This document shows, piece by piece, positions 34,898-44,500 of a stretch of 56,315 nt of DNA (positions within the stretch are counted from its first letter, which is position 1; each line of letters opens with the position of its first letter). The notes beneath the pieces were generated by a model. The model searched no databases and was not told the origin of the DNA. It worked only from the letters and a program-made list of their open reading frames with translations. The stretch comes from Lysobacterales bacterium (lineage in GTDB: Bacteria > Pseudomonadota > Gammaproteobacteria > Xanthomonadales > SZUA-38): contig JASJDM010000050.1 in assembly GCA_030065125.1 (NCBI GenBank), positions 1 through 56,315 on the forward strand, given 5' to 3'. The translations under genes were made by a program, and so were the position numbers.

Positions 34898-36112
34898 ATG
34901 ACTGAACAGAACCCCAAAGCCCTGATCGTAGACGACGATCCGACTGTGTTGCGGATAATGCAGCTGTGCCTGGAGGAAATCGATTTCGACACCGAGCTGG
35001 CCGGTGACTTTGAGCAGTTCCGCCAGCGTCTGGATGATCGGATCGATTTTGTCGTACTGGATCTGAAAATGCCCGACGCCAATGGCGTGGACATTATGCG
35101 GTACCTGTCCAGGTCCGGATACCAGGGTCGGGTAACGATTGTATCCGGGGTTGGAGCCGAACTGCGTGAGTCCGCCGAAAATCTGGCCCGGCGATACGGC
35201 CTGAGGATTACCGGCAGCCTGCGCAAACCCTTTCGGCCGCTGGAACTCCAGCGGCACCTGAACCGGTACATCCACCCAAGGGTTTCCGCCAGCACGCGCA
35301 ACGGTTTGCTGCTGCGGGAAGACGCCGAGCAACTGGCCAACGGCGGATTCCTGAGGGCTTACTATCAGCCAAAGATCAACCTGAAGGACGGCTCGCTGGC
35401 CGGTTTCGAGGCGCTGTTGCGCTGTCGTCACCCCAAGCTGGGATTGCTGGGCCCCGCCAGCTTTGCCGGTGTGCTCGACGAGTCACCGGTGATGGATCGG
35501 GTCAACCTGTCGATCTTCGAGGTGGTATTGCAGGACATGGCCCGCTGGCAGAGCAATGGTCTCCGCCAGCAGGTCGCCATCAATATCGGCGCAAGGCAGC
35601 TCGGGGACTTGAACCTGCCCGATGTCCTGCGGCAATCGTCAAGGCGCTACGGGATTGACCTGAGCGACCTGACGGTTGAGGTCACGGAGACCACCTTCAC
35701 CGCCGAAATGGTGCGGGCGCTGGATGTGCTGATCCGCCTTCGCCTGTACGAGGTGGGGCTGTCCATCGATGACTTTGGCACCGGCTATTCCACCGAAGAC
35801 CGCTTGCGTGATCTGCCTTTCACTGAGCTGAAGATCGATGGAGGCCTGGTGCGCCACGTTGCCACCGACCCCGACAGCCGCAACCACGTGCGGCGCTGCG
35901 TTGAACTGGGCCGCCGCCTGGGCCTCACGGTGGTGGCGGAGTGGGTGGAGCAGCACAGCCAGGTGGAAGCACTAAGCCGGCTGGGCGTCGACCAGGCCCA
36001 GGGATACCTGTTCGCTGAGCCCATGCCGGCGGAAGAGGTGCCCGGCTGGTGCGAGAGCCTGCATCGCGTGAGCGACATTCTGGTGCGCGCCGCCTGTTCC
36101 TCCGGGACCTGA
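34898..36112 (+). CDS. REC-EAL response regulator, putative c-di-GMP phosphodiesterase
   Basis: 404 residues. Receiver (1-125): VDDDP, phospho-Asp in VLDLKMPD, lysine in LRKPF. EAL domain (about 145-395): FEALLR (ExLxR), VAINIGARQL (metal Asn), EVTET (metal Glu), DDFGTGYS, LKIDGGLV (Lys), VAEWVE and QGYLF. All residues needed for catalysis appear present, so hydrolysis of c-di-GMP under phosphorylation control is likely. ATG 34898 aligns with the start of the receiver. It is divergent from the kinase/GTPase operon and is a plausible output for that relay. Confidence 0.9.
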   Translation: MTEQNPKALIVDDDPTVLRIMQLCLEEIDFDTELAGDFEQFRQRLDDRIDFVVLDLKMPDANGVDIMRYLSRSGYQGRVTIVSGVGAELRESAENLARRYGLRITGSLRKPFRPLELQRHLNRYIHPRVSASTRNGLLLREDAEQLANGGFLRAYYQPKINLKDGSLAGFEALLRCRHPKLGLLGPASFAGVLDESPVMDRVNLSIFEVVLQDMARWQSNGLRQQVAINIGARQLGDLNLPDVLRQSSRRYGIDLSDLTVEVTETTFTAEMVRALDVLIRLRLYEVGLSIDDFGTGYSTEDRLRDLPFTELKIDGGLVRHVATDPDSRNHVRRCVELGRRLGLTVVAEWVEQHSQVEALSRLGVDQAQGYLFAEPMPAEEVPGWCESLHRVSDILVRAACSSGT

Positions 36113-36139
36113 GAGACCGTTACTCGAACCCGCCGTAGT

Positions 36140-38494
36140 TCAGATTGGCGAACCAGGGGGGACTGCCGCCGCCGCCGGGACTTTTTTCGGATCCGGGTCC
36201 TTGAGGAACCGGGCCAGTTCCGCTGCCGCCGACTGGTAGCCAACGGCATCCCGTTTGGCGCGCCGGTCGAGCTCACGCGCCAGATCCTGCAGGGCGGCCC
36301 ACACGGGTGCCCGGACCTCACCCGGCAATTCCGCGTTGGACGCGGTTCGCATCAGGTGGGCCAGCACGACCCAGTTCCTGGCGTGGGCCACGTAACCGCC
36401 TTCCCGGGACAGCAGCGTCGCCTCCAGCAGGCTATCCAGCAGACTGCTGGTGTCGGGACCCTGGTTGGCGCCCGCCAGCCGGGCCAGGCGCTGGGGGTGC
36501 AGCAACGCGTTCATCACCAGTTGGGTCAGGGACCGGGCCGGAGCAGCCGGATCAAACACATTGCCGCTGGGGTGAGTAAATGTCTCCCGGTCCCGAGGGT
36601 GGCCGTAGACGGGCGGAGGGAGCAGCGCCAGCAGGCGCTGGCTGAGCGTCAGCTGTCCGGTGGACAAAGTGGACAACAGCAGCTCCAATGCCTGTTGCTG
36701 CCGATCCGGGGCAACCGGCTGGTAAGGGGGCGCCACCTCTCCAGCCAGCGCAAAGTCGAAACTGTAGCCGCCCACCAGCTTGGCCACGGCATCGACCTGG
36801 TAGCGGTGCAGCAGATACATCGGCACCAGTTTTCGCTCCAGGTCGGAGGTGGCCTCGTAGGGGCGCAACGAGCTGGCGGACAGTCGTCCCAGCGCGAGCT
36901 CGCGGATGGCCATCAGTTCTTCCATGCGCTGGATCACGTCACCGCCGTTATCCCACAGGTGGGCCCTGGGGTGGGCGTTGCGGGGAGACCGGGCGTAGGC
37001 GTCGGGCGCAAAGCTCAGGCTCCTGCCCCCGCGAACGATCTCAGCCAGGCCCTGTTCCTCGTTCTCCAGCCAGCGGTATCCGTAGTTCACCGCGTAGCGG
37101 TCCCACTCGCCCACGCCCGTGGCGTAGGCCTGGCTCAGGTCGACGGACCCATCGGCTGCCAGCCGGACGTTGGGATGCGGGTAGTCCATCACCGACTGGT
37201 CACCGTCCATGCTGGCGGCGAAGTTGTGCACGATGCCCAGGGTGTGACCCACCTCGTGGGCGGACAGTTGACGCAGCCGGGCCAGGGCGGCCTGCTGCAC
37301 CTCGGGCGCCGTGGTGTCATTCAGCAGGGCCTCAAAAATCAGCATATCCTGGCGAACCCGGCGCGAGCCCAGGGTGACGTGGCCTTTGATCATCTCCCCA
37401 TTGCGCGGATCGATCACGCCGTAGCCGTAGGACCAGCCCCGCTCGGCGCGGTGCACCCACTGGATTACGTTGTAGCGGGCGTCCATGGGGTCCACGCCCT
37501 CGGGCAGGATTTCCACCCGGTAGGCATTGCGCCAGCCGGCCGCCTCGAAGGCATCGCTCCACCAGGAGGCCCCTTCCAGCAGCGCGCTGCGAATGGGTTC
37601 AGGAGCGCCCCGGTCCACGTAATAGACGATGGGTTCCCGGGCCGACCCGGGCTGCCCCGGAACCGGCTCCAGCCGGTGGCGCACGATGTTGACCTGTCTG
37701 ACGCTGGCGTCCAGGGGGGCCGCCAGATCATCCGTTTCCTGGCCCGTGAAAAACCCGCTGCGGGGGTGGTGGCGTCGGGGCATATAGCCGGTCGGCGCCT
37801 TGACAAACTCGTGCCGCATGCGAAGCGTGACCGCGCCGCCGGTTGGGGTGACCTTTTCCACCAGCGGTCCGGGCTTGCTGCTGGTCAGGGTCAACAGAGC
37901 TTCCAGAACCGTGTTGTCCGGGAAATTCTTGAAATGCTCCGGCAGCGCCAGGGATCGCTTGGCGTCCAGGGTGAAGTCGCCCTGGCTGGTGGCTTTGAGC
38001 CGATTGGCAACCCGGTGAGCATCGGTCAGCAGCAGGGAGGTCACGTCAACCAGGAATGCCGGGCCATCCTCAGCCACCACCGGGAAGGCCGCCAGCACCG
38101 ACTGTGCGAATGCGTCCTCGACCGCTTTGACCTCGTCCGGGTTGGCGCTGGTGGCCCTGAAGCGCTGATTGGGCTCGCGCATCAGCACCGTGCGCCCGAC
38201 CCGCTTGAACACCACGTAGCGGGTGTCGCCCAGCTGGCCACGGTCCAGGCCGATGTCGTTGGAGCCCAGCCCGGCTGGCAGGGAATTGACGTAGATGGCG
38301 TCCTGGTCCGGCTGGCTGATTTTCAGCAGGGCCTTGCCGGTGGCCGGGTCCCAGTAGCTGTCCAGGAATCCGGCCTGATGGCTGAATCCCTCGGTATAGT
38401 CGGCAATGCGCGGCAAAGGCTCGGCCGCCGTGTTGTCAGCAACGGCCTGACCCCAGGCGGCCACCAGGACCACCGCAAGAAAAAACTGATTCAT
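36140..38494 (-). CDS. Exported zinc-dependent metalloprotease (DUF5117/DUF4953 type)
   Basis: 784 residues with a signal peptide (FFLAVVLVAAWGQAVA). The DUF5117-like N-terminal part (about 60-230) is followed by the metzincin zinc site HEVGHTLGIVHNF near residue 411, with a Met-turn candidate SVMDYPHP. A long helical C-terminal region (DUF4953-like) runs to PPGSPI. At the end, a run of six C (minus strand, 36156-36161) allows a +1 shift that would give PPWFANLNYGGFE and a stop at 36120-36122; either end could be correct. It probably acts in the periplasm or on the surface. Confidence 0.88.
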   Translation of the reverse strand: MNQFFLAVVLVAAWGQAVADNTAAEPLPRIADYTEGFSHQAGFLDSYWDPATGKALLKISQPDQDAIYVNSLPAGLGSNDIGLDRGQLGDTRYVVFKRVGRTVLMREPNQRFRATSANPDEVKAVEDAFAQSVLAAFPVVAEDGPAFLVDVTSLLLTDAHRVANRLKATSQGDFTLDAKRSLALPEHFKNFPDNTVLEALLTLTSSKPGPLVEKVTPTGGAVTLRMRHEFVKAPTGYMPRRHHPRSGFFTGQETDDLAAPLDASVRQVNIVRHRLEPVPGQPGSAREPIVYYVDRGAPEPIRSALLEGASWWSDAFEAAGWRNAYRVEILPEGVDPMDARYNVIQWVHRAERGWSYGYGVIDPRNGEMIKGHVTLGSRRVRQDMLIFEALLNDTTAPEVQQAALARLRQLSAHEVGHTLGIVHNFAASMDGDQSVMDYPHPNVRLAADGSVDLSQAYATGVGEWDRYAVNYGYRWLENEEQGLAEIVRGGRSLSFAPDAYARSPRNAHPRAHLWDNGGDVIQRMEELMAIRELALGRLSASSLRPYEATSDLERKLVPMYLLHRYQVDAVAKLVGGYSFDFALAGEVAPPYQPVAPDRQQQALELLLSTLSTGQLTLSQRLLALLPPPVYGHPRDRETFTHPSGNVFDPAAPARSLTQLVMNALLHPQRLARLAGANQGPDTSSLLDSLLEATLLSREGGYVAHARNWVVLAHLMRTASNAELPGEVRAPVWAALQDLARELDRRAKRDAVGYQSAAAELARFLKDPDPKKVPAAAAVPPGSPI

Positions 38495-38605
38495 GAACCC
38501 ACTCCAGATTCGGCTTGGGCGAGTTTACGTGAGCAGTCGTTTATCCCCAAGACCGGCCATCCGTGTGCCAAAGGGCTTCGTTCTGTCAATGTTTCGCAGT
38601 GCGCC

Positions 38606-38884
38606 TCAGTACAACAGGCGGTCGTTCTTCATCAGCGACTCGGACCGGGGTGGCATCTGCAGGTAAAAACCCTGGCGTTCGATGGCGTTCAGAACCTCCG
38701 CTGCCTCCACCCGGGCCAGTCTGCGCTGGGGTGTGAGTTCCAGGGTCATCACCTGCTGCAGTTCGCCCAGGCTGCTCAGCAGCGCTTCCGGCAGCGACGA
38801 TGGGTCTGCGTCATCAGCCAGGTAGAGGTAGGTATCAGCCTTTCGGTGTCCTTTGAAGACGGTAACGGTTCGAGCAATATGCAC
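38606..38884 (-). CDS. ycgL: YcgL domain protein
   Basis: 92 residues of the gammaproteobacterial YcgL family (unknown function): VFKGHRKADTYLYL, then LPEALLSSLGELQQVMTLEL, ending IERQGFYLQMPP. I chose GTG 38884 (AGGA upstream, N terminus aligns with the family) over an ATG at 38923 that would overlap the preceding gene. It lies 13 bp after the L7/L12-like gene. Confidence 0.85.
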   Translation of the reverse strand: MHIARTVTVFKGHRKADTYLYLADDADPSSLPEALLSSLGELQQVMTLELTPQRRLARVEAAEVLNAIERQGFYLQMPPRSESLMKNDRLLY

Positions 38885-38897
38885 CGGAAATGTCCTG

Positions 38898-39155
38898 TCA
38901 GCTGACGAGTCTGTAGATGCCATAGGCGATCACCGCCACGGCGATAACCAGCAGCAGGTTGGTGCTGCCGGAGGCAGATGCGGGTTGAGCGGCCCGGATC
39001 AGATCCGGATGGGCCCGGGCATAATCCTCTACCAGGTATTTGGCCTCTTTCAGGCCCATGCCCGTCTGTTCCCTGAGGAGCTTGATGGCTTCGATCTTCC
39101 GGTTCTGGTGAACGGCCTGCTTGACCTGTTCGGGCAGATTGAATTCGGTGTTCAT
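38898..39155 (-). CDS. Ribosomal L7/L12 C-terminal-domain-like membrane protein
   Basis: 85 residues. KIEAIKLLREQTGMGLKEAKYLVEDY (about 20-45) is the L7/L12 C-terminal-domain motif found in small bacterial proteins outside ribosomes, followed by a linker and one C-terminal membrane segment (TNLLLVIAVAVIAYGIYRL). GGAG precedes ATG 39155. It is tail-anchored by appearance. Probable operon with ycgL. Function unknown. Confidence 0.8.
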   Translation of the reverse strand: MNTEFNLPEQVKQAVHQNRKIEAIKLLREQTGMGLKEAKYLVEDYARAHPDLIRAAQPASASGSTNLLLVIAVAVIAYGIYRLVS

Positions 39156-39303
39156 GGTGCTCCGCTGGTAAATGGAAAGGCTGGTGTCCTGTCCCTCAAG
39201 CTCGCTACGACTTACCGGACAGGACCCTAGGATACCGTTACCGCGCAAAATGACTAGAATGGCCGTCCATGACAGCCGCCTACGGATCACAGGACCGAGT
39301 GAC

Positions 39304-40404
39304 ATGAGATTATCGCTGCTACTTCTGCTGTTCACCTCGCCATTGCTGGCCCTGGCGACGGACGAGTCCGAGTTGATCGGTAAGCTCGGAATCCGGGAAA
39401 CATCGGCTGCCAGCCGGGACATGGCGGGATGGCGGACTCCCAAACGGATCGCGCTGCTGGACGTGGGTGTGCCGGCGTCGGGCGTGGGATCGCTGGACTG
39501 GTTTGCCGAAGCCGCCGGGGATGTGCCCGTTACGCTGATTGATCCTCAGAGCGCCGGCGACGCCAGCAGCGCTGACGTTCTGCTGGGCTGGTGTTCGCCG
39601 ACGGTCATCGAGGCCGCGGAATCCCTGCGTTACCTGCACGTTTTTTCCGCCGGGCTGGATGGCTGCATGCGGGTGGAAGGCATTGCCGACCGTGGGCTGA
39701 TTACCACCAATTCGGCCAAAGCCGCCAGCGAAACCATCGCCGAGCATGCCATTGCCCTGACGCTGGCCCTGAGCCGCAACGTCCACCTGTATCACCAGGC
39801 ACAGATGGAATCGCGCTGGCAGCGGGGCTTCGGTGAGGGAAGCAGAGCCACGGCGCTCACGGGCAAGACCATGCTGGTGCTTGGGTTGGGCGGCATCGGT
39901 AGCCAGGTTGCCAGGCGGGCGAATGCGCTGGGCATGCGGGTCATTGCAACCCGGAACTCCAGTCGCAGTGGCCCGGACTACGTAGACTATGTGGGTCTGA
40001 GCGGCGAGATGCACCAGCTCGCGGCCCAGGCGGACGCGGTGGTCAACGCATTGCCCCTGACCGGAGCGACTGCCGGCGTGGTGGACGAGGCGTTTTTTGC
40101 CGCCCTCAAGGACGGTGCCTACTACGTGTCCGTGGGGCGCGGTGGCACCACCGATACCGCGGCGCTGATGTCGGCATTGAACAGCGGCAAGCTGGGCGGC
40201 GCCGGGCTGGACGTCACGGACCCGGAACCCTTGCCTGACGGACACCCCTTGTGGCAGACCCCCAATGTCATCATTACGCCGCACACCGCGGCCAGCTCCG
40301 CCCTGAGCGTCCGCAATACCATGCTCATCGCCCGGGAAAACCTGCGGCGGTACGTGGCGGGCGAGCCACTGTTGAACCTGGTCGACCTGGCCCGGGGTTA
40401 CTGA
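39304..40404 (+). CDS. Exported D-2-hydroxyacid dehydrogenase family protein
   Basis: 366 residues. The Rossmann motif LGLGGIGSQVA, the catalytic Arg in SVGRGG, Glu in DPEPLPDGHPLW and His in ITPHTA are all present, so it can bind NAD(P) and oxidise or reduce a D-2-hydroxy acid. Unusually it starts with a clear signal peptide (MRLSLLLLLFTSPLLALA). Either it works in the periplasm with a dinucleotide supplied there, or the N terminus is a membrane tether. ATG 39304 was chosen for this reason. Its stop overlaps the phytase start (TGATG). Confidence 0.88.
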   Translation: MRLSLLLLLFTSPLLALATDESELIGKLGIRETSAASRDMAGWRTPKRIALLDVGVPASGVGSLDWFAEAAGDVPVTLIDPQSAGDASSADVLLGWCSPTVIEAAESLRYLHVFSAGLDGCMRVEGIADRGLITTNSAKAASETIAEHAIALTLALSRNVHLYHQAQMESRWQRGFGEGSRATALTGKTMLVLGLGGIGSQVARRANALGMRVIATRNSSRSGPDYVDYVGLSGEMHQLAAQADAVVNALPLTGATAGVVDEAFFAALKDGAYYVSVGRGGTTDTAALMSALNSGKLGGAGLDVTDPEPLPDGHPLWQTPNVIITPHTAASSALSVRNTMLIARENLRRYVAGEPLLNLVDLARGY

Positions 40405-41492
40405 TGAAAGCAGCACAGCTAACAGTTTGGGTGGTGGCCGCATTGCTGGCCGGCTGCGCGGGCAACGTGGTGGTCGAAAAGCCGGAAGGCCTGGTCACGG
40501 TCTACGCCAGCGCTGAAACCCGGCCCATGGAGCGCGCCGGCGACGCCGCTGATGATCCCGTAATCTGGCTGCATCCAGCGGACTCCTCCCAGAGCCTGAT
40601 CATCGGCACCCAGAAGCGTGGCGGTCTGCGGGTCTACGACCTGCGCGGGCGGCTGGTGCAGCGGCTGGATATCGGTGCGCCCAATAACGTCGACCTGCGC
40701 TATGGCGTGGTCACCGCAACAGGCAGCCGCATCGATCTGCTGGCGGCCTCCAACCGCGAATTCAACGGGGTCAGCCTGCTCGCCATCAACCCGCGCAACC
40801 GACTGCTGCGAAACGTGGCTGCCGCCGAGGAGTCCACCGACCTGTTGCAGATCTACGGCATCTGCATGGGCCAGCGTGGCGAGGAAACGTTTGTCTACGC
40901 CAATTCCCGTGATGGGACCATCTACCACTATCGGGTGGTGGCGGAAAACGCCAACCGTGTGGCCCTGGAGCGCGTTCGGGTGCTGAAGATCCCGACCCAG
41001 GTGGAGGGCTGTGTCGTGGATGACCGCAGCGGCCAGCTGTTCGTCAATGAAGAGGATGCCGGGCTTTGGAAGTTCGGGGCCTGGCCGGAAGACAGCGTCG
41101 ATGGCAGCGTGATTGTCCGGGTCGGCGAATATGGTCTGGCCGACGACCTGGAGGGCGTGACCCTGGCCCATACTCGGAACGGTGGCCACCTGGTTTTGTC
41201 CAGCCAGGGCAACAGCACCTACGGAGTGTTTGATCTGATCTCACCCCATGCCTATCGCGGCAGCTTTCAGGTGGGTGACATCCGCGCCCAGGACGGCACC
41301 TCCTACACCGACGGGCTGGACATCCTGGCCTCGGCCGTGGGCCAGTACGCCAACGGCCTGGCGGTCATCCAGGACGGCAAGAACACCCGCCCCCGGGAAA
41401 ACCAGAACTTCAAGCTGGTGGACTGGGGTGAAGTGGCCAGAGCCCTGAACCTGGAGACCTGGCCCGAGTTCGATCCCCGCCGGCAGGAGTAG
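40404..41492 (+). CDS. Beta-propeller phytase (3-phytase) lipoprotein
   Basis: 362 residues with lipobox LLAGC (residues 14-18). Phytase landmarks: ADDPVIWLHPADSSQSLIIGTQKRGGLRVYDL, NNVDLRYG, and YTDGLDILASAVGQYANGLAVIQDG, matching the six-bladed Ca2+-dependent phytase family that releases phosphate from phytate outside the cytoplasm. The full 350-residue core is present. It is translationally coupled to the exported dehydrogenase, so the two may serve phosphate or inositol-derived substrate use. Confidence 0.92.
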   Translation: MKAAQLTVWVVAALLAGCAGNVVVEKPEGLVTVYASAETRPMERAGDAADDPVIWLHPADSSQSLIIGTQKRGGLRVYDLRGRLVQRLDIGAPNNVDLRYGVVTATGSRIDLLAASNREFNGVSLLAINPRNRLLRNVAAAEESTDLLQIYGICMGQRGEETFVYANSRDGTIYHYRVVAENANRVALERVRVLKIPTQVEGCVVDDRSGQLFVNEEDAGLWKFGAWPEDSVDGSVIVRVGEYGLADDLEGVTLAHTRNGGHLVLSSQGNSTYGVFDLISPHAYRGSFQVGDIRAQDGTSYTDGLDILASAVGQYANGLAVIQDGKNTRPRENQNFKLVDWGEVARALNLETWPEFDPRRQE

Positions 41493-41506
41493 GCCAGCGA
41501 CGTGGA

Positions 41507-44500
41507 TTACTCGAAACCGTTGGAAAAAATTTGCTCCAGCCCCAGCGTGATGGCCACGGGCTGACCGAGCTCCGACTCCACCAGGTTGTTGCTGCTGCTG
41601 ACCACCCAGTAGGTGTAGGTCTCGTTGGGCAGCGCTTCCAGGTCGGCAAACCCATTAACCGTTGAAAACCCGGCGGACTCGGTCACGCCGCTGCTGCCAC
41701 GCCGATACACCCGGTAACCGGACACCCGGGGGTCGATTACCGCATCCCAGGACAGCAGTATGGCTTTGCCCTGCTGACTGGCGGCGGCGTTGAGTCCAAC
41801 GGGAACCGGCATGGCGCCGATGGTCAGCCGCCTTGCATTGTTGCCAAAGTCGGCTTCATCGATGGACCGGTCCGGGTTGATCACGATCTCCAGCGTGCGC
41901 GCCTGGTCGGACGCGAATGCCACGGGCAGTGCCACCTCGAGGCTCAGCATACTGGGCATTCCGGGAGCGAGGTTGGCGACCTGGCTGCTGTCCGCGCTGA
42001 TGGTGGTGCCCAGCCCCGTGTCCCAGCGGGCCTCCACAGTAACGGCCGCAGGCATGGCTGGGGCTACACCGTTGTTCCGAACCGTGACGTTGATGGTGAT
42101 GGTTGACCCCGAGTCGATGAACGACGCGGAGGGCTCAGCGCTCAGGACCTCGAACTCCGGCAATGCCGGCGTGCTGAACATGGTGACCCCGTCGCCCAAT
42201 CCCTTGGTGGCGGTGCCGTAGGCTTTGGTAACGCTGGTTTTAGCCGATTTCGACGCGTTGGCCAGTTTGGCGGCGAGGGCCTGTTCCTTGACCGCCATGG
42301 TCATGACGGAATTGGTTGACGGGTCAAATACGGACGCAACCTTCCAGTTGACCAGGCCGTCGATGGACAGGGGATTGCTGTCGCCAACAGTCGGGGTCTC
42401 CAGTTGCGCCACCTCGAACGTGATGGACGAGGCCGCGCCAGTGCCCATGATGACCCCCTTGGGATCGGATTCCAGTACCGCACCGCTGGTGCCGAGCTGT
42501 CGGAACGACACGTGAGCATTGCCCAGGCCGTCGACCACCGTGCTGGGCTTCTCCACGAACAGGTTCCTTTGGCTTGAGTCTTCCCAGGGATCGCTGGACC
42601 AGTTCAGGCACTCACCGTCTATACAGGTCGACCCCCGGGAAATCACCAGGCGGCTCCGGGTTCCGATGAATGCGCCCGGGTCAGTGGCTTCGGTGTAACT
42701 GATCAGCAGCCCGTTGTCCGGTGTCGCGGCAACCGACGGCCATGCCACGGACCCGGGAGCACCCGGAACCTCCAGCGCGCCGGCCGGCTGGTCAAGGAAG
42801 CGGTAATACAGTTTGCGCTGGGTCAGATTGAGCTGAATACCGTCCGGCTCACCATCGTTGTCCAGGTCGTCATCAATGTAGACCGCACCGGGATTGCGCA
42901 CGTACACCACCACCGGCTGTCCGGCCACGTAAGCGGCCGTGCCCTGGCTTTCCTTGTCCATGCTGCCGGGATCAACGGCGGCTGGAGAAGAAAACCCCAC
43001 GCCGTTGAAGATGGCGGTGTATATCCGAAAGTCATGGCGGGTGACGTCTCCGGCAACATCCCTGGTCCATACCGCAATGACCTCGCCCCCCGCCGGGCAG
43101 TTCGGCGTCCCGGATGGACATCCGGCCAGGGACAGGCCGCCGTCGCCACCGGTGTCGGTGAGTACCATGGGCGGACTGAACACGCCGTTTTCCCAGACGC
43201 GGTACATCAGGCGCTGCTGGGCCGCGGCCGTGGCCAGGTCAGCACTGGTCTCGGTACCACCGGGGGTGTTGACGGTGGACCCCTGCAGTGCCAGGAAATC
43301 CTGTTCGCTCAGCTTGCTTTCCGCCCAGGCCACGATGGCCTGGCCCGGACCGAAGTAGGCAACCTGGGGCTGCTGGGCCCCGACGCCTGCGTCCAGCACC
43401 TGGGGCGCCAGGGCGATGCCGGACTGCAGCAGCTGGGCCTGCAGATTGCCGTCGGCACCGCGCCAGACCGACAGCACTTCTCCAGCCTGGTCCGCCGCCA
43501 GGCCGATGCTGTCCGCCGAAGACAGCTGTGGCGCGGCGGTGATGCCCTTGATCTCCGGGCGCTGGAGGACGCCGAACTTGTTGGAGATCTGGCAGTTGTT
43601 GGGCGCGCTTTCCTCCAGGATGTTGAGCACCTTCTCCACCTTCAGGCATAACGGGCAGTAGCCCGCGCTGATCTGCGCAGCGACATCCAGGTAGAAGGTG
43701 AAACAGGCGTCCAGTTCGAGATTGGTGTTGTCGCTCAATGCGAACGGCATGGCGACTTCCACCTGAGGCAGGGCAAACAGCGTTGCACTGAAAATATCGA
43801 ATAATGCCGACAGGTCGAGGAATACGTCGATGCCGGCGGTGCCCTGGGCCACCATGCTGAGGTCGACGCTGACGTCGGAATCGCCGAATGCAATGGATCC
43901 ACCGTAGATGAGTTCTGCCGTTGCCCAGAAATTGGCGCCCATGGTCAGCGACACGAATGGCGGGATGGCAATGCCATAACGGAAGATCGGGATCTTGCCG
44001 GTGCTAAGGATGGTGATGGCGTCGGAGATGATGCCCTTGTCCGCCAGGGAACTCAGTCCAAAGGGCTGGGCGTCCGTGCTGGTGATGGAGTCAGTGTTGG
44101 CAATGGACTTGGCGTCATTGTCGATGGCGGTGGTGGCTGTTCCATAATTCCTGACCCGGCTGTTGTCGTTGGGCGTCAGCCGCTGGTAGAGCGACGCCTG
44201 GCTGTAGTGGTCGTTCTGCAGCGAACCGATGTCCAGGCCCACGTTACTGGCGGTTGCGCTGGCATCGAACAGTTCCTTTTCATCGGCGTAAAGCCGCTGC
44301 TCGCCCACGAACCACTGGACCCGGCGGTTCTCAAAATCGGTGTCGTTGTTGATCCACAGCGGCCCCCGCTGGATATCAATCACGACGGGAGAACCCACCT
44401 TTTCCCCATCCAGGGTCCGGAACCCGAAAATTTCACCGACATACTGTCCCCCGGGCCAGGTGATCAACTCAGGCAGGTCCGCGCCGTAGTGCAGGGTGGC

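Noticed and set aside
36356..38905. Very long plus-strand open frame (849 codons) antisense to the metalloprotease
   Set aside because: It is the mirror of a high-GC coding strand; the minus strand carries a signal peptide and a zinc-site motif, and the plus frame has no recognisable domain.
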